This document shows, in pieces, positions 1 to 10,940 of a stretch of 64,000 nt of DNA. Below the pieces are notes generated by a model. That model had not been told where the DNA came from. It did no database searches and saw only the letters and a program-made list of their open reading frames with translations. Each line of letters starts with the position of its first letter. The first letter of the stretch is position 1. Made by a program: the position numbers and the translations under genes. Source of the stretch: Marinobacter sp. 2_MG-2023 (lineage in GTDB: Bacteria; Pseudomonadota; Gammaproteobacteria; Pseudomonadales; Oleiphilaceae); NCBI RefSeq assembly GCF_030546935.1, contig NZ_JAUOPH010000004.1, forward strand, positions 1 to 64,000, written 5' to 3'.

Positions 1-122
1 GGTTGGGGGCCGCTTTTTGTTCGGGTGGGGTTTTTTGGCCCCCCCGGCGGCCTTAAACGGCTGTGCGCCGGGGGGGGGCCGGGGCCCCCCCCGGTTGGGG
101 CCCCCCCCCCCCCGACAGAGCC
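1..122. other. G/C homopolymer-rich contig end, probable artefact
   Basis: This stretch is made of long runs of G and C (several of 6-13 identical bases) unlike anything else in the window, and stops abruptly just before ordinary sequence around base 120. It carries no credible gene. Base composition and position at the very edge suggest low-quality contig-end sequence and not a biological feature. The adjacent epmA stop codon (143-145) lies outside it, so that gene is intact. Confidence 0.7.
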
Positions 123-142
123 CAGCAACTTCTATAAAAACT

Positions 143-1111
143 TCACGCTCGTTCTAGCGGAAACGCCAATACATCTGCGATATCACGAGTACCAGTTTTC
201 AGCATCAATAGACGATCCAGCCCTAGCGCCACCCCAGCGCAGTCTGGCAAACCCTGTTCTATAGCCGCCAGAAAAGCCTCATCCATCTCCATTTCGGGCT
301 TTCCATCAACTTTTCGTAGACGATTATCCGCCTCGAAGCGGGCGCGCTGTTCGTCGGCGCTGGTGAGTTCCCAGTAGCCGTTGCATAGCTCCAGGCCATT
401 AACATAAAGCTCGAAGCGGTGGGCTATGTCAAAGCCATCTACGCTGGAAATTCTGGCCAGAGAGGCCTGGGAGGCCGGGTATTGGTTGATGAAGACCGGG
501 GTTTCGGTGCCCAGGCTGGGTTCAACAGCGAAGCTCATGAGCAGGTCGAGGCAACCATCGCGGCTGAGGCCTTGCAGTTGTTCGGGCTCAAGCCATTGCC
601 GGCAGCGCTGGCGCAGGTCGTTTTCCGTAACCACGAAAGGGTCGATGCCGGCCCCGTCAATCATAGCCTGGCGGTAGCTTGTAATTTGCGGTCGCGGGCA
701 ATCAAGCCAACCACAGACCAGGTCGGCAACTTCTGACATCAGACCTATGTCGTCAAAACCCGTGCGATACCATTCCAGCATGGAAAATTCGGGATTGTGG
801 CGGCTGCCACGCTCTCCGTTGCGAAAAACTTTCGAGATCTGGTAGATGGAGCCGGCGCCGGCGGCTAGCAGGCGCTTCATGTGGTACTCCGGCGAGGTCT
901 GCAGCCAACCACCCTCAAGGCCCTGGGCGCTTGAATTCGCAAAGATGCTCTCGAGATTGGGCTCTGTTACACCGCAACGGCCGAGTATCGGGGTTTCAAC
1001 TTCCAACACACCTCTTTGGGCAAAGAAGCCGCGCACAAAGGAGGACTGCTGTGCACGGCTTTTCAAGGCTGCCCGGGAGGCTGTCGGCTGCCAGTCGGGC
1101 TTTTGTTTCAT
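143..1111 (-). CDS. epmA: EF-P--(R)-beta-lysine ligase EpmA (PoxA/GenX)
   Basis: EpmA is a truncated class-II lysyl-tRNA synthetase paralogue that attaches (R)-beta-lysine to a conserved lysine of elongation factor P in the cytoplasm. The 322-residue product lacks an N-terminal anticodon-binding domain, as the family does. It keeps the class-II motifs: motif 2 around residues 95-112 (FRNGERGS then RHNPEFSMLEWY) and motif 3 near residue 293 (GVALGLDRLLML). It sits 7 bp downstream of efp on the same strand, and the gene for its partner EpmB is divergent next door, so the entire modification system is together. Length and motifs are normal; only the missing downstream sequence limits context. 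Confidence 0.96.
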   Translation of the reverse strand: MKQKPDWQPTASRAALKSRAQQSSFVRGFFAQRGVLEVETPILGRCGVTEPNLESIFANSSAQGLEGGWLQTSPEYHMKRLLAAGAGSIYQISKVFRNGERGSRHNPEFSMLEWYRTGFDDIGLMSEVADLVCGWLDCPRPQITSYRQAMIDGAGIDPFVVTENDLRQRCRQWLEPEQLQGLSRDGCLDLLMSFAVEPSLGTETPVFINQYPASQASLARISSVDGFDIAHRFELYVNGLELCNGYWELTSADEQRARFEADNRLRKVDGKPEMEMDEAFLAAIEQGLPDCAGVALGLDRLLMLKTGTRDIADVLAFPLERA

Positions 1112-1118
1112 ACTTTGC

Positions 1119-1694
1119 TCAGCTGCTTTTTACCCGGTTCATATATTCACCGGAGCGGGTGTCTACTTTGAGCACTTCACCGATGGTGATGAACAGCGGC
1201 ACGCTGACAACGGCGCCGGTAGACAGGGTTGCCGGCTTGGAGCCGCCCTGTGCAGTATCGCCCTTCATCCCTGGGTCGGTCTCAACAACTTCCAGTTCAA
1301 CGAAGTTTGGCGGGGTAACCGTCAGGGGTGCACCGTTGTATAGGGTAACCGTGTAAACGTCCTGCTCTTTGAGCCATTTTAGAGCATCACCTACAGCTTT
1401 TGCGTCGGCTGCGAACTGCTCAAATGAACCATCGGTCAACATGAAGTGCCAGAATTCCCCGTCGGTATAGAGGTATTCCATATCATGGTCCATTACGTCT
1501 GCACCTTCGAGACTCTCACCAGACTTGAAGGTACGTTCCCACACCCGATTACTCATCAGGTTACGCAGCCTGACCCGGTTAAAAGCCTGGCCTTTACCGG
1601 GTTTTACAATTTCGTTCTCAAGAATGATGCAGGGGTCGCCATCCAGCAATACTTTAAGACCGCCGCGAAATTCGTTGGTAGAATATGAAGCCAT
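1119..1694 (-). CDS. efp: Translation elongation factor P
   Basis: EF-P binds between the ribosomal P and E sites and rescues ribosomes stalled at polyproline stretches. The 191-residue protein starts [12 protein letters not shown], the expected family start, with an AGGTGGA ribosome binding site just upstream; a longer open frame reaching 1838 is not used because it runs across the epmB start. The loop PGKGQAF places a lysine at position 34, the residue modified by EpmA/EpmB in E. coli and Salmonella. It is transcribed with epmA, and its start lies only 45 bp from the divergent epmB start, so both promoters must overlap in or around that gap. Confidence 0.97.
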   Translation of the reverse strand: MASYSTNEFRGGLKVLLDGDPCIILENEIVKPGKGQAFNRVRLRNLMSNRVWERTFKSGESLEGADVMDHDMEYLYTDGEFWHFMLTDGSFEQFAADAKAVGDALKWLKEQDVYTVTLYNGAPLTVTPPNFVELEVVETDPGMKGDTAQGGSKPATLSTGAVVSVPLFITIGEVLKVDTRSGEYMNRVKSS

Positions 1695-1739
1695 GAAATG
1701 TCCACCTGCCAAAATGCTGTTTAAAATTCGAAGGCCGCT

Positions 1740-2789
1740 ATGATACAGCGAACCCCCACCTCTATAGAAGCCCGGCTTTCTGGCGATGACAACCGAAGCT
1801 GGCAACAGCTGCTGTCCGATTCCATAACTTCGCCACAAGAGCTGCTAACCAGGCTGGGTCTGCCGGCAGATACCTGGCTGGATGGCGCAGAGACCGGACA
1901 CCGATTATTTGAAGTCAGAGTTCCCGAGCCTTTTCTCGCACGAATGGAGAGGGGAAATGCCTCAGATCCGCTTCTACGACAGGTTTTACCCCTGGGTCTT
2001 GAGGCCAATCCGGCAGAGGGATTTGTAGCAGACCCCTTGCAGGAAGACGGTGCAATACAAACCACCGGACTGATTCGAAAGTACCGCAGCAGGGCTCTGC
2101 TGATGGTAACGGGCCAATGTGCGGTTAACTGTCGCTACTGTTTTCGCAGACACTTCCCCTACGACGAGCAACGCCTCAGCCCGGCCGATCGACAGGAAGT
2201 GCTGGATACGCTCTCGGCAAGCCCGGAAATCAATGAAGTTGTTTTCAGTGGCGGCGACCCTTTGGCAGTCAACGACCAACTGCTATCCCGGTGGTCTTCA
2301 GCCATCAGCAGCATTCCCCACATACGCCGTATACGCCTGCACACTCGACTGCCGGTGGTGATACCTCAACGAGTGTGTGACTCTCTGCTCAAGTGGATCA
2401 GCAGCACACCGGTGCAGGTTGTGATGGTGCTGCACATCAATCATCCAGCGGAAATTGACCAAATGACCCGTCGCGCACTGAGCTATCTCCGCTCAGCAGG
2501 CGTAACCTTACTGAACCAAAGCGTCATCCTCAGAGGTGTTAATGACAACGCCGATGTGCTTGAGGAGCTAAGCGAAACACTGTTTGATGCGGGTGTTCTG
2601 CCCTACTATCTTCATGCATTTGACCCGGTCGCAGGGGCTCAGCATTTTGATGTACCTGATGACGAGGCTCGCGCGCTGGTTCGCGAACTGCTCTCCAGGT
2701 TGCCAGGATTCCTGGTTCCAAAGCTGGTTCGCGAAGTGCCCGGAAAGACGGCCAAGACACCTATTGACCTGCACCTGGAAACTCTTTAG
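1740..2789 (+). CDS. epmB: EF-P-specific lysine 2,3-aminomutase EpmB
   Basis: EpmB is a radical-SAM, PLP-dependent aminomutase that converts L-lysine to (R)-beta-lysine, the substrate EpmA ligates to EF-P. The 349-residue protein has the radical-SAM cluster motif CxxxCxxC at C127, C131 and C134, an SGGDPL motif at about 170-175, and a C-terminal [12 protein letters not shown] segment that carries the likely PLP lysine. It lacks the extra C-terminal region of clostridial lysine 2,3-aminomutases, as expected for EpmB. A short AAGG lies 6 nt before the ATG. It is divergent from efp-epmA, and that neighbourhood makes the EpmB assignment firm. Confidence 0.95.
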   Translation: MIQRTPTSIEARLSGDDNRSWQQLLSDSITSPQELLTRLGLPADTWLDGAETGHRLFEVRVPEPFLARMERGNASDPLLRQVLPLGLEANPAEGFVADPLQEDGAIQTTGLIRKYRSRALLMVTGQCAVNCRYCFRRHFPYDEQRLSPADRQEVLDTLSASPEINEVVFSGGDPLAVNDQLLSRWSSAISSIPHIRRIRLHTRLPVVIPQRVCDSLLKWISSTPVQVVMVLHINHPAEIDQMTRRALSYLRSAGVTLLNQSVILRGVNDNADVLEELSETLFDAGVLPYYLHAFDPVAGAQHFDVPDDEARALVRELLSRLPGFLVPKLVREVPGKTAKTPIDLHLETL

Positions 2790-3015
2790 CCGTATTTTTT
2801 CAAAGCTGGCCTGATTTCACATGTCAAACATTGTTAACTGACAACTTTCTCGCTTTCTTGCTCTGGTTTGCTACTTTAAAGTCCAGTACCGTCTATTTTG
2901 TAAAAAAATGTATTTACGGTGTTTTCCAGGCATACCGATGTGATAGAGCGATCTACTTTGCGTCGAATGAGGAAGCCCGGAATACGAAACCCAGCTTTGA
3001 TATTGGCGCATATTC

Positions 3016-4833
3016 ATGGAAGGCATGATCCTCAAACCCGATCTCCGTGTTCCCGAGCAGAAAACAGCGAGTCTGTCGTTCTGTGACACAACGCCCAAAG
3101 CGTTCAGGGCCTGGATCAATCAGCTTCCCATGGCCAATATTGGCGAGGTTTCGCGTCAGCTCTATCATGCGATCATAGAGCTCAACCATCTGTTCCTTGG
3201 CCCCCAGCATCGCCTGCAATTCCTTGAGCTGATTCGTGACAAAATTCACTTCGTCTGCAGTGAGCTTTCCCGTCATTATCTTGGTCTTGCTGTGGCACTG
3301 CCTGAAAAGCAGCGCAAAATTGCCAATCTGTCCCAGGCGCTTCAGCTTCACCTCGCCAGTGGTTATAAGCTTTGCGTTCTGGAGGCATTGGATGACGGCG
3401 GACTCGACAAAAACCGCAAACTGATTGCGACAGCCATCCATCGGGCTATGTCAGAGCTGGCCTCAACCATTCTGAGATCTCACCAACTCTATTGCCCGAG
3501 CCCGGCACAAAGCTGGCTGGAATGTCACCGCATGTTCCGGTTTGCCCATCGCAACAAACTTTCGGACGCAACCGTAGAAGACAGCACCTTGAAACAGCGA
3601 AAGGCAAGCACTGTGGCCGACAGCTACAAGCGCCTTTTGCTTCTCGGTTGCGCAAGACCAAACCAACTCCGGCAGTCAGAATTGCTCCAGGCATACGACC
3701 TGTTTGAATCCTGGACTGAACAAACCCGTTGCGGACCGAACATCGGAGAAGACACCCTTTTCGTCATCAATATGGAAGGGGATAGCTCGCCGGTATACAG
3801 AAGCCTTCTCGAAGCCAAGCCCGGTGATGAGAGCTTCGGGTTTGATACCCGCGACCTGGCGGCCGCAATTTCCGAAAACCTGGATGCGAGGCTACGTAAA
3901 CTTCCGGCACCCGACACTTTGATAGTACCGGGCAGTGTCAACGAAACCCTCCTCACTCACCTGAGCCAGGCTCTGGGAATTCTGGCCAAAAGGAATTTCA
4001 ACCGGATTGCCAGCCAAGGCACACTCGAAGTCTGCGTAGGACTCTCGGCGGCACACTATTTTATTTCCGGGGAAAAGTCGTTTACCGAGTTTGTTACGGG
4101 CAATGACAACGGTGATGAGGCCGACGAGAACCTTTTTGTGCGTTCCGACCGCTCGTCACGCAAGCGAGGTGATGCCTGGTCAGGCGCCCATGATGCCTCT
4201 CCTGGTGAGGAGCGCCTGCACTCCGCTGATACACCAATCAACTTTCGCGGCAGCTTCGGAAATACACCGGCACCTGCAACGGAAAAGAATCGCCCGAGAG
4301 CGCATATTACCTTGCTGGTGAACACCAGTCCCGGCGGCTACTGCGTCTCGTGGGAAACCAACGTCCCACCGTCGATGCAGGCAGGTGAAATTCTCGGTGT
4401 GCGAGAGCAACGCTCTCACCCATGGAGCATCGCGGTCGTGCGCTGGATCCGGCAGATCAAAAATCAGGGCACCCAGATTGGCATAGAACTTTTGGCACCC
4501 AGCGCCTCCCCCTGCGGTGTTCGACTGATTCATAAAGTCGGCAACAGCAGTGAATATCTACGCGGACTTCTGCTTCCCGAGATCAGTGTTGTCAACCAGG
4601 CTGCAACCCTGATCACGCCACGACTGCCGTTCCAGGACGGCAGTCGAATCTCCATGCTGCATAGCGGCCGAGAGGAACAGGGGCAGCTTCTGAAAAAGAT
4701 ATCTTCTACCGGAAGCATCAGTCAGTTTGAGTTAAAGCTGCAACACAACGCTGCAGCCCCGGCACATGCGAGTACCTCACCTTCGGCAGGCACCAGCGAG
4801 GATGATTTCGACTCTCTGTGGCCATCACTCTGA
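3016..4833 (+). CDS. PilZ-domain-like protein upstream of fimX
   Basis: A 605-residue cytoplasmic protein without signal peptide or membrane segments. The first ~330 residues are mainly helical with no catalytic motif I can name. A central stretch around 375-425 is polar and probably disordered. Residues about 430-520 resemble a PilZ-type beta barrel (a GGYCVSW segment, then VVRWIRQI and GIELL), and the end is acidic (DDFDSLWPSL). It lies directly upstream of the FimX-type gene, an arrangement also known next to fimX in Pseudomonas, so a role in c-di-GMP-linked surface motility or pilus control is likely but inferred. Classical PilZ RxxxR and DxSxxG motifs are not obvious, so ligand binding is uncertain. 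The start at 3016 has a weak ribosome binding site; a second ATG nine bases on is possible. Confidence 0.75.
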   Translation: MEGMILKPDLRVPEQKTASLSFCDTTPKAFRAWINQLPMANIGEVSRQLYHAIIELNHLFLGPQHRLQFLELIRDKIHFVCSELSRHYLGLAVALPEKQRKIANLSQALQLHLASGYKLCVLEALDDGGLDKNRKLIATAIHRAMSELASTILRSHQLYCPSPAQSWLECHRMFRFAHRNKLSDATVEDSTLKQRKASTVADSYKRLLLLGCARPNQLRQSELLQAYDLFESWTEQTRCGPNIGEDTLFVINMEGDSSPVYRSLLEAKPGDESFGFDTRDLAAAISENLDARLRKLPAPDTLIVPGSVNETLLTHLSQALGILAKRNFNRIASQGTLEVCVGLSAAHYFISGEKSFTEFVTGNDNGDEADENLFVRSDRSSRKRGDAWSGAHDASPGEERLHSADTPINFRGSFGNTPAPATEKNRPRAHITLLVNTSPGGYCVSWETNVPPSMQAGEILGVREQRSHPWSIAVVRWIRQIKNQGTQIGIELLAPSASPCGVRLIHKVGNSSEYLRGLLLPEISVVNQAATLITPRLPFQDGSRISMLHSGREEQGQLLKKISSTGSISQFELKLQHNAAAPAHASTSPSAGTSEDDFDSLWPSL

Positions 4834-4836
4834 ACA

Positions 4837-4866
4837 CCTCCGGCGCCTCCGTAAATCCGCCGGAGG
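4837..4866 (+). terminator. Hairpin terminator after the PilZ-like gene
   Basis: A perfect 9-bp stem (CCTCCGGCG at 4837-4845 pairing with CGCCGGAGG at 4858-4866) with a 12-nt loop begins 3 bases after the upstream stop codon and is followed by a modest T-rich stretch. It would separate this gene at least partly from fimX. The rest of the 188-bp gap before fimX shows no gene. Confidence 0.6.
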
Positions 4867-5021
4867 CTTGTTATTAAGCCTCAACCCCTGCATCATTCAG
4901 CGATAGTGATAGTCCGGTCTTGCAGTACCAGTTCACATTTTCTTGCAAGATACTGTATTTAAGGCAGATTTTTATCTGCCAAGGCCGGCTCAGCCAACCT
5001 GTATTATGAGACGCCTTAGGA

Positions 5022-7106
5022 ATGCAGAAACAGAACGCCACCGTACACCTGCTGATCCTCGATCCATCCCAGAATGATGCCGAATCCCTGGTAAGCCTCC
5101 TCAGAAATGCTGGCAGGGCCACTCGGGCGCATCGCATTACCTCCGAAGAGGACCTGGAAGAAGCTCTTAAAAGCAACAACTGGGATCTGCTTCTAGCGCG
5201 TGATATCGAGCAGGAATTCTCCGCGGATAGCGCTTTAGCCATGATCCGACGCATGGATAAAGATATCCCCTGTCTGTTCCTGACAGAGGAAGAAACCCGT
5301 GAAAGAACCGTGGCTGTCATGAAAGCTGGCGCTCAGGGTACGGTTCAGTCTGGCCATAATGATCTATTGGTTCTCAAGACCAAGCGCGAACTTGCAGCCC
5401 TGGAAGATCGCCGCCGCCGCAGAGCGCTGGAATCTCATCTGCGCGAGGCAGAACAACGCTGCCAACTGCTACTCGAAAGTTCTAAAGATGCGATCGCCTA
5501 TATCAATGACGGCATGCACATCTACGCCAACCAGTCTTACCTGGAATTTCTGGGATACGACGACATCGATGACCTGATGTGTGTCCCTGTGCTCGATACG
5601 CTGACCGCTGAAAGCCAGAACGACTATAAGGCGTTCATGAAATCTTTCACCGAGAAGGGCGAAGACGGCATGACCATCAACTGCACTGCAAAGCGCAGCG
5701 ATGACCATGAACTGAACGTAACCATGTCTGTCTCAGCTGCCACCTACGATAGTGAAGTATGCACTCAGATTGTGCTGCAGCCCGAGCACAGCGATGCAGA
5801 GCTGGAAGAGAAATTGCGCGAAATCAGCAGCCAGGATCTGCTTACCGGCCTGTATAACCGTCAATACCTGATGAAAGAGCTTGAACAAACCATCGCCAGT
5901 GCCGGCAAAAACAACGAAACCGGTGCCCTGGCGTACATAGCTCTCGATAACTTCATAACCATGAAAGGCCAGGTTGGTATTTCCGGCGCGGACTTGTTGC
6001 TGGGTGACCTGGCCACACTGCTGAAAGAAGAGGCCGCCGATGATCTTGTACTGGCGCGCCTTAGCGATGATGCGTTCTGCCTCTTGTCTCAGTCAGGTGA
6101 TGAAAAGTCACTGACCAACCGGTGCGAGCAGGTTCGCAAAGCTGTTGAGGAGCATCTGTTTGATATAAATGGCCACACGGTTCCGTTGACCGTCAGCATT
6201 GGTATTGCATCCATTACCGAAAACTCGCCAAAAGCCGAAGACCTCATGGCTCGGGCTCATAATGCATCATCGGAAGTACGCAAACAGGATGGCCACGCCG
6301 AGGGCAATGGTATTTGCGCCTATAATCCTGCAAATTATGAAACCCTCGATGATGGCAGCGCCGTAGATGACATACTGAAGGCACTGGAAGATAACCGATT
6401 CCGGCTTCTGTTCCAGCCCATTATCAACCTTCGCGGTGAAGGCGAAGAGCACTACGAAGCTTTCGTGAGAATGCTCGACAAAGACGAAAATGAAGTCTCC
6501 CCCTATGACTTCCTCCCTCCCTTGGGACCAAGCGATACCGCCATCAAGATCGACCGCTGGGTCATTCTGCAGACCATAAAGCAGTTATCCAGCCACCGCT
6601 CCAAAGGTAACGATACTCGCATGTTCCTCAATGTGACGGCGGAAACTCTCCAGGACAAAACCTTCACGCCCTGGCTGAGCGTCGCCCTGAAAGCCGCTCG
6701 CTTACCCGGTGACTCGCTGATTTTCCAGATCCGCGAGGGCGATGCCAACAAGTACATGAAGCAAGCCAAGGAGTTCACCAAAACCCTGCATCAGCTGCAC
6801 TGCAAGGTATCCATTGCACAGTTCGGCTGCGCACTGAATCCGTTCAATACCCTGAAGCACATCGATACGGACTATGTGAAGATAGACGGGTCGTTCACGG
6901 AAGAAATCCAGAAGAACGATGAAGCCAGGGAACAGGTGAAGGAAATGGTAAAAAGCCTGCAAAGCTCTGGCAAACTAACCATCATTCCTCTGGTAGAAAA
7001 CGCCGCTGTTCTCGCGACACTCTGGCAAGCCGGCGTGAATTACATTCAGGGGTATTATCTGCAGGCCCCGGTACCTGAGATGAACTACGACTTCAGTGAT
7101 AACTGA
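5022..7106 (+). CDS. fimX: FimX-type degenerate GGDEF/EAL c-di-GMP receptor
   Basis: A 694-residue protein with four domains in order: receiver-like (about 1-125), PAS (about 145-260), GGDEF (about 265-430) and EAL (about 455-690). The diguanylate cyclase signature is SDDAF instead of GGDEF near residue 347. The EAL signature is EAF near 478, the DDFG motif is replaced by AQFG, and the EGVE position reads LVEN, so neither cyclase nor phosphodiesterase activity is expected. This pattern, the length (P. aeruginosa FimX is 691 residues) and the neighbours (PilZ-like gene upstream, serB-parC downstream) identify it as a FimX orthologue, a polar c-di-GMP receptor controlling type IV pili. The EAF-VR segment keeps the arginine used for ligand binding. 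Ribosome binding site is poor. Confidence 0.9.
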   Translation: MQKQNATVHLLILDPSQNDAESLVSLLRNAGRATRAHRITSEEDLEEALKSNNWDLLLARDIEQEFSADSALAMIRRMDKDIPCLFLTEEETRERTVAVMKAGAQGTVQSGHNDLLVLKTKRELAALEDRRRRRALESHLREAEQRCQLLLESSKDAIAYINDGMHIYANQSYLEFLGYDDIDDLMCVPVLDTLTAESQNDYKAFMKSFTEKGEDGMTINCTAKRSDDHELNVTMSVSAATYDSEVCTQIVLQPEHSDAELEEKLREISSQDLLTGLYNRQYLMKELEQTIASAGKNNETGALAYIALDNFITMKGQVGISGADLLLGDLATLLKEEAADDLVLARLSDDAFCLLSQSGDEKSLTNRCEQVRKAVEEHLFDINGHTVPLTVSIGIASITENSPKAEDLMARAHNASSEVRKQDGHAEGNGICAYNPANYETLDDGSAVDDILKALEDNRFRLLFQPIINLRGEGEEHYEAFVRMLDKDENEVSPYDFLPPLGPSDTAIKIDRWVILQTIKQLSSHRSKGNDTRMFLNVTAETLQDKTFTPWLSVALKAARLPGDSLIFQIREGDANKYMKQAKEFTKTLHQLHCKVSIAQFGCALNPFNTLKHIDTDYVKIDGSFTEEIQKNDEAREQVKEMVKSLQSSGKLTIIPLVENAAVLATLWQAGVNYIQGYYLQAPVPEMNYDFSDN

Positions 7107-7120
7107 AACTGACTGGTCAA

Positions 7121-7145
7121 TGCCGGTTTAAAAACCGGCATTTTT
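7121..7145. terminator. Bidirectional terminator between fimX and serB
   Basis: A 9-bp perfect stem (TGCCGGTTT at 7121-7129 with AAACCGGCA at 7132-7140) has T runs on either side as read on each strand. The serB stop codon (7128-7130) lies inside the stem. It serves two convergent genes. Confidence 0.85.
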
Positions 7146-8360
7146 CAGCCCCTGATTCGTTTCACTTTCGCGAAAGCCGATCAGATAGAGAATAGCATCG
7201 AGGCCAAGCGTAGATATCGCGTGGCGAGCAGACTCCTTAACCAACGGCTTGGCCCGGAATGCAACGCCAAGTCCCGCCTGACTCAGCATAGGCAGGTCAT
7301 TGGCGCCATCCCCGACCGCAATCACCTGTTCCCGGGAAATATGCTCTTTCCCGGCAATCTCGAGTAGTAATTCCGCCTTGCGCTTACCGTCAACAATTTG
7401 GCCACAAACCTCACCTGTCACCTTGCCATCGCGAATCTCCAGCGCGTTTGCGTACACGTAGTCGATTCCCAGCTTCCGTTGAAGGTGCTCGGCAAAGTAA
7501 GTGAAACCACCGGAAAGAATCGCCGTGCGGTAACCCAGCGCCTTCAGGCTTCGTATCAGGTGTTCCGCTCCTTCCGTCATCTTCAGACGGCCAGCAACAC
7601 GCTCAAGCACAGATTCATCCAGACCTTTGAGTAGCAAGAGGCGTTCAGCAAAACTCTGGCTGAAGTCCAGCTCTCCCTGCATGGCACGTTCTGTAATCTC
7701 CGCAACCTGTTCGCCAACGCCAGCTTCCAGGGCAAGCTCATCAATCACTTCAGCCTCAATGAGGGTGGAGTCCATATCAAAGACCACCAGGCGGCGGTTC
7801 CGCCGGAAGATGGAATCCTCCTGAAACGCGATATCTACGTTCATCTCACCGGCAATGTGTAGAAAATCAGCTCTGAGCTGCTCAAGATTGGAGGGAGTGC
7901 CGCGCACTGAAAACTCCACACAGGCAATCCCGTTGCCGGCCGCAGTGAGTGAAGGTCTTGCCGACAGCCTGGAGATATTATCAATATTCAGGCCATGACG
8001 AGCGGTGATCGCAGAAACCCGGGCAATCTGCTCTGCCTTGATATCACGGGACAGCAGGGTGACGATGTAGCAGGCCCGGTTACGCCCTTCAGCCCAGGAC
8101 TGGTATTCCTCCACTGTTATTGGCGCAAACCTGACCTGAAGATCCAGCGAATGCAGTCGAAACAGCAAATCGCGGATCACCGGGGAGGATTTCGATTCAT
8201 CAGGAATCTCAATGAGAATACCCCAGGTCAGGTGGTCATGAATAACCGCCTGACCTATGTCGAGAATCCTCACGTCATAACGACCCATGATGCCGGTAAT
8301 TTCCGACGTAAGGCCGGGCTTGTCGCGCCCCGATACGTTAATCAGAACCAGTTCACTCAC
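7128..8360 (-). CDS. serB: Phosphoserine phosphatase SerB, two ACT domains
   Basis: SerB catalyses the last step of serine biosynthesis, phosphoserine to serine. The 410-residue protein has two N-terminal ACT-like regulatory regions (about 1-80 and 95-180) followed by a HAD phosphatase domain. The nucleophile motif [15 protein letters not shown] is near residue 195, SGGFTYF follows, and [11 protein letters not shown] is the metal-binding motif. The length matches the long pseudomonad type; enteric SerB is near 320. Its ATG overlaps the parC stop by 4 bp, so the two are translationally coupled; the serA gene of the same pathway is 41 kb away. Confidence 0.95.
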   Translation of the reverse strand: MSELVLINVSGRDKPGLTSEITGIMGRYDVRILDIGQAVIHDHLTWGILIEIPDESKSSPVIRDLLFRLHSLDLQVRFAPITVEEYQSWAEGRNRACYIVTLLSRDIKAEQIARVSAITARHGLNIDNISRLSARPSLTAAGNGIACVEFSVRGTPSNLEQLRADFLHIAGEMNVDIAFQEDSIFRRNRRLVVFDMDSTLIEAEVIDELALEAGVGEQVAEITERAMQGELDFSQSFAERLLLLKGLDESVLERVAGRLKMTEGAEHLIRSLKALGYRTAILSGGFTYFAEHLQRKLGIDYVYANALEIRDGKVTGEVCGQIVDGKRKAELLLEIAGKEHISREQVIAVGDGANDLPMLSQAGLGVAFRAKPLVKESARHAISTLGLDAILYLIGFRESETNQGLKNAGF

Positions 8361-10663
8361 GATTTGAGCTCTCCATCATCAGAACTCTCCTCTTCCTTTG
8401 CTCTTGCGGCAGAAGGGATAACATCAATGGAATCCACCCGCTGCAGCCCTCGCGGCAGTTTATGCCCGCGCCGGCCCCGCTCGCCCAGATAATGCTCAAG
8501 ATCGCTGAACTGCAGCCCCATCTTGCGCTTGCCTGCACGTATCTCTAACTGATCATCCTTGGCGAATACCGCCACAGCCACCACATACTCTTCGCGGTTC
8601 TGCACCCGGGCGGAAGGGATACTGATAATCTTGTTGCCCTTACCCTTGCTCAATTCCGGCAATTCACTGAGAGGGAAAACAAGCATTCTGCCTTCGTTGG
8701 ATATCGCACCAAGATACAATGCGTTCTCCGTTACAGGGATAACCACCGGCGGCATGATCTTCGCTCCTTTCGGCACGCTGACCACGGCCTTGCCGTTCCG
8801 GTTTTTACTGATCATGTCCTCCAGCGAGGTCACAAAACCGTATCCGCCATCCGTAACCAACAGGGCTTTGCGGGCAGGGTCGCCCATCAGCAGGCCGGAG
8901 AAGCTTGCCCCCGAGGGAGGATTGATCCTTCCGGTCAGAGGCTCGCCCTGCCCCCGGGCTGAGGGCAGGCTATGGGCCATCAGTGAATACGCCCTGCCGG
9001 TGGAGTCCATAAAGATGGCTTGTTGGTTATTACGACCTCTGGCGGCCAGGGCAAACCGGTCGCCGGACTTGTAGCTCAGCCCGTCCGGATCGATATCATG
9101 CCCCTTGGCGGCACGCACCCAACCTTTATCCGATAGAACTACGGTAACAGGGTCGTTGGATACCAGATCATTCTCACTGAACGCACGGGCTTCCTCACGC
9201 TCAACAATCGGAGAGCGCCGATCATCACCGTATGTTTCGGCATCCGCTTGCAACTCACTCTTGATCAGCTCGCGCAGCCGGTCTTCAGAACCGAGAATGG
9301 CCTGAAGCTCGTCCCGCTCAGCAGCCAGTTCGTCCTGCTCACCGCGGATTTTCATTTCCTCAAGCTTGGCCAGGTGCCGCAATTTCAGCTCAAGGATGGA
9401 TTCGGCCTGATCCGGAGACAAGCCGAAACGTTCCATCAACACCGGCTTAGGCTTATCTTCGGTGCGGATAATATGGATGACTTCATCGATATTCAGATAA
9501 GCAATCAACAGACCTTCAAGGATGTGCAGGCGCGCCAACACCTTATCGAGCCTGTGCTGCAAACGACGGGTAACCGTGGTGCGACGGAACGCCAGCCATT
9601 CTGTCAGCATCTGGCGCAGGCCTTTTACGCCCGGACGACCATCGTTACCAATTACATTGATATTTACCCGATAGGTTTTCTCGAGATCTGTGCTGGCGAA
9701 AAGATGGGCCATAAGCCCGTCCAGATCTACACGATTGGAGCGCGGCACAATAACGAGGCGAGTCGGGTTCTCATGATCCGACTCATCACGGAGGTCCGCC
9801 ACCATAGGCAGCTTTTTAGTTTGCATCTGGTGCGCAATCTGCTCCAGCACACGGTTGCCAGATACCTGATGTGGCAGGTCTGTCACTACAATTTCACCAG
9901 TATCCCGAACCCAACGCGCTCGCATACGCAGCGAACCCCGCCCGGTCTCATACATCTGGCGTAAGTCCTTGCGGGGCGTAATTATTTCAGCGTAGGTTGG
10001 GAAGTCCGGGCCTTTTACGTGTTCGCAAAGCTGGTCAACCGTCGCTTCCGGGTCGTCCAGCAACCGTATACAGGCCGCGGTTACTTCCCTCACGTTATGG
10101 GGCGGGATATCCGTCGCCATACCCACCGCAATACCGGTGGTGCCGTTTAGCAGTACATGGGGCAAGCGTGCCGGCAGAACTGCGGGCTCGTCCATGGTGC
10201 CGTCAAAATTTGGCGTCCAGTCTACCGTGCCCTGGCCAAGTTCCGAGAGCAAGACGTCGGCGAAGCGCGCCAGCCGGGATTCCGTATACCGCATAGCTGC
10301 GAAGGATTTGGGATCGTCCGGCGCACCCCAGTTACCCTGCCCGTCAACAAGCGGGTAACGATATGAAAAGGGCTGAGCCATCAGAACCATGGCTTCATAG
10401 CATGCGCTATCCCCATGGGGATGAAATTTACCCAGCACATCACCCACGGTGCGTGCAGATTTCTTATATTTGGACGTGGATTTCAGGCCCAGCTCTGACA
10501 TGGCATAGATAATACGCCGCTGAACCGGCTTCAGCCCGTCCCCGACATTGGGGAGCGCCCGGTCAAGAATGACGTACATGGAGTAATCGAGATAAGCTTT
10601 TTCCGTGTAGTCCCTGAGTGAAACCCGCTCAAAGCCTTCATCCGTCGTCTGAAACTCTGGCAT
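8357..10663 (-). CDS. parC: DNA topoisomerase IV subunit A
   Basis: ParC is the DNA-cleaving subunit of topoisomerase IV, which decatenates replicated chromosomes. The 768-residue protein has the breakage-reunion domain with catalytic Tyr126 in [10 protein letters not shown] and the conserved [13 protein letters not shown] segment. In that segment the two usual quinolone-resistance positions carry wild-type residues (Ser86 and Glu90 here), which suggests no target-based resistance at this gene. A beta-pinwheel C-terminal domain follows. It is the first gene of a coupled pair with serB. Its partner parE lies 7 kb away on the same strand, with unrelated genes between them. Confidence 0.97.
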   Translation of the reverse strand: MPEFQTTDEGFERVSLRDYTEKAYLDYSMYVILDRALPNVGDGLKPVQRRIIYAMSELGLKSTSKYKKSARTVGDVLGKFHPHGDSACYEAMVLMAQPFSYRYPLVDGQGNWGAPDDPKSFAAMRYTESRLARFADVLLSELGQGTVDWTPNFDGTMDEPAVLPARLPHVLLNGTTGIAVGMATDIPPHNVREVTAACIRLLDDPEATVDQLCEHVKGPDFPTYAEIITPRKDLRQMYETGRGSLRMRARWVRDTGEIVVTDLPHQVSGNRVLEQIAHQMQTKKLPMVADLRDESDHENPTRLVIVPRSNRVDLDGLMAHLFASTDLEKTYRVNINVIGNDGRPGVKGLRQMLTEWLAFRRTTVTRRLQHRLDKVLARLHILEGLLIAYLNIDEVIHIIRTEDKPKPVLMERFGLSPDQAESILELKLRHLAKLEEMKIRGEQDELAAERDELQAILGSEDRLRELIKSELQADAETYGDDRRSPIVEREEARAFSENDLVSNDPVTVVLSDKGWVRAAKGHDIDPDGLSYKSGDRFALAARGRNNQQAIFMDSTGRAYSLMAHSLPSARGQGEPLTGRINPPSGASFSGLLMGDPARKALLVTDGGYGFVTSLEDMISKNRNGKAVVSVPKGAKIMPPVVIPVTENALYLGAISNEGRMLVFPLSELPELSKGKGNKIISIPSARVQNREEYVVAVAVFAKDDQLEIRAGKRKMGLQFSDLEHYLGERGRRGHKLPRGLQRVDSIDVIPSAARAKEEESSDDGELKS

Positions 10664-10940
10664 GGATGCCTCTTTTGCCTGTATTGCCTGATTTTGAAGA
10701 AGTCCGTGATGCTACCTTGTGCGCCCGGAATAATCACGGGGCAGTGCAGTGGCACATTATATGAAGCAGCGCGCTGATACACCAACAACCGGCGTATTTA
10801 TTGGTCTGAATGCTCCATCGGCGCCAGGTACCAGCAATTCCAATAGCGGAATTCCCGCATGGAGAGTCGGTAAGGTGCACCGTATGCTCCATATCGTTGA
10901 CGATCAAAAGGCAGTTTTCCCTCCACACAAGCGGAACACT

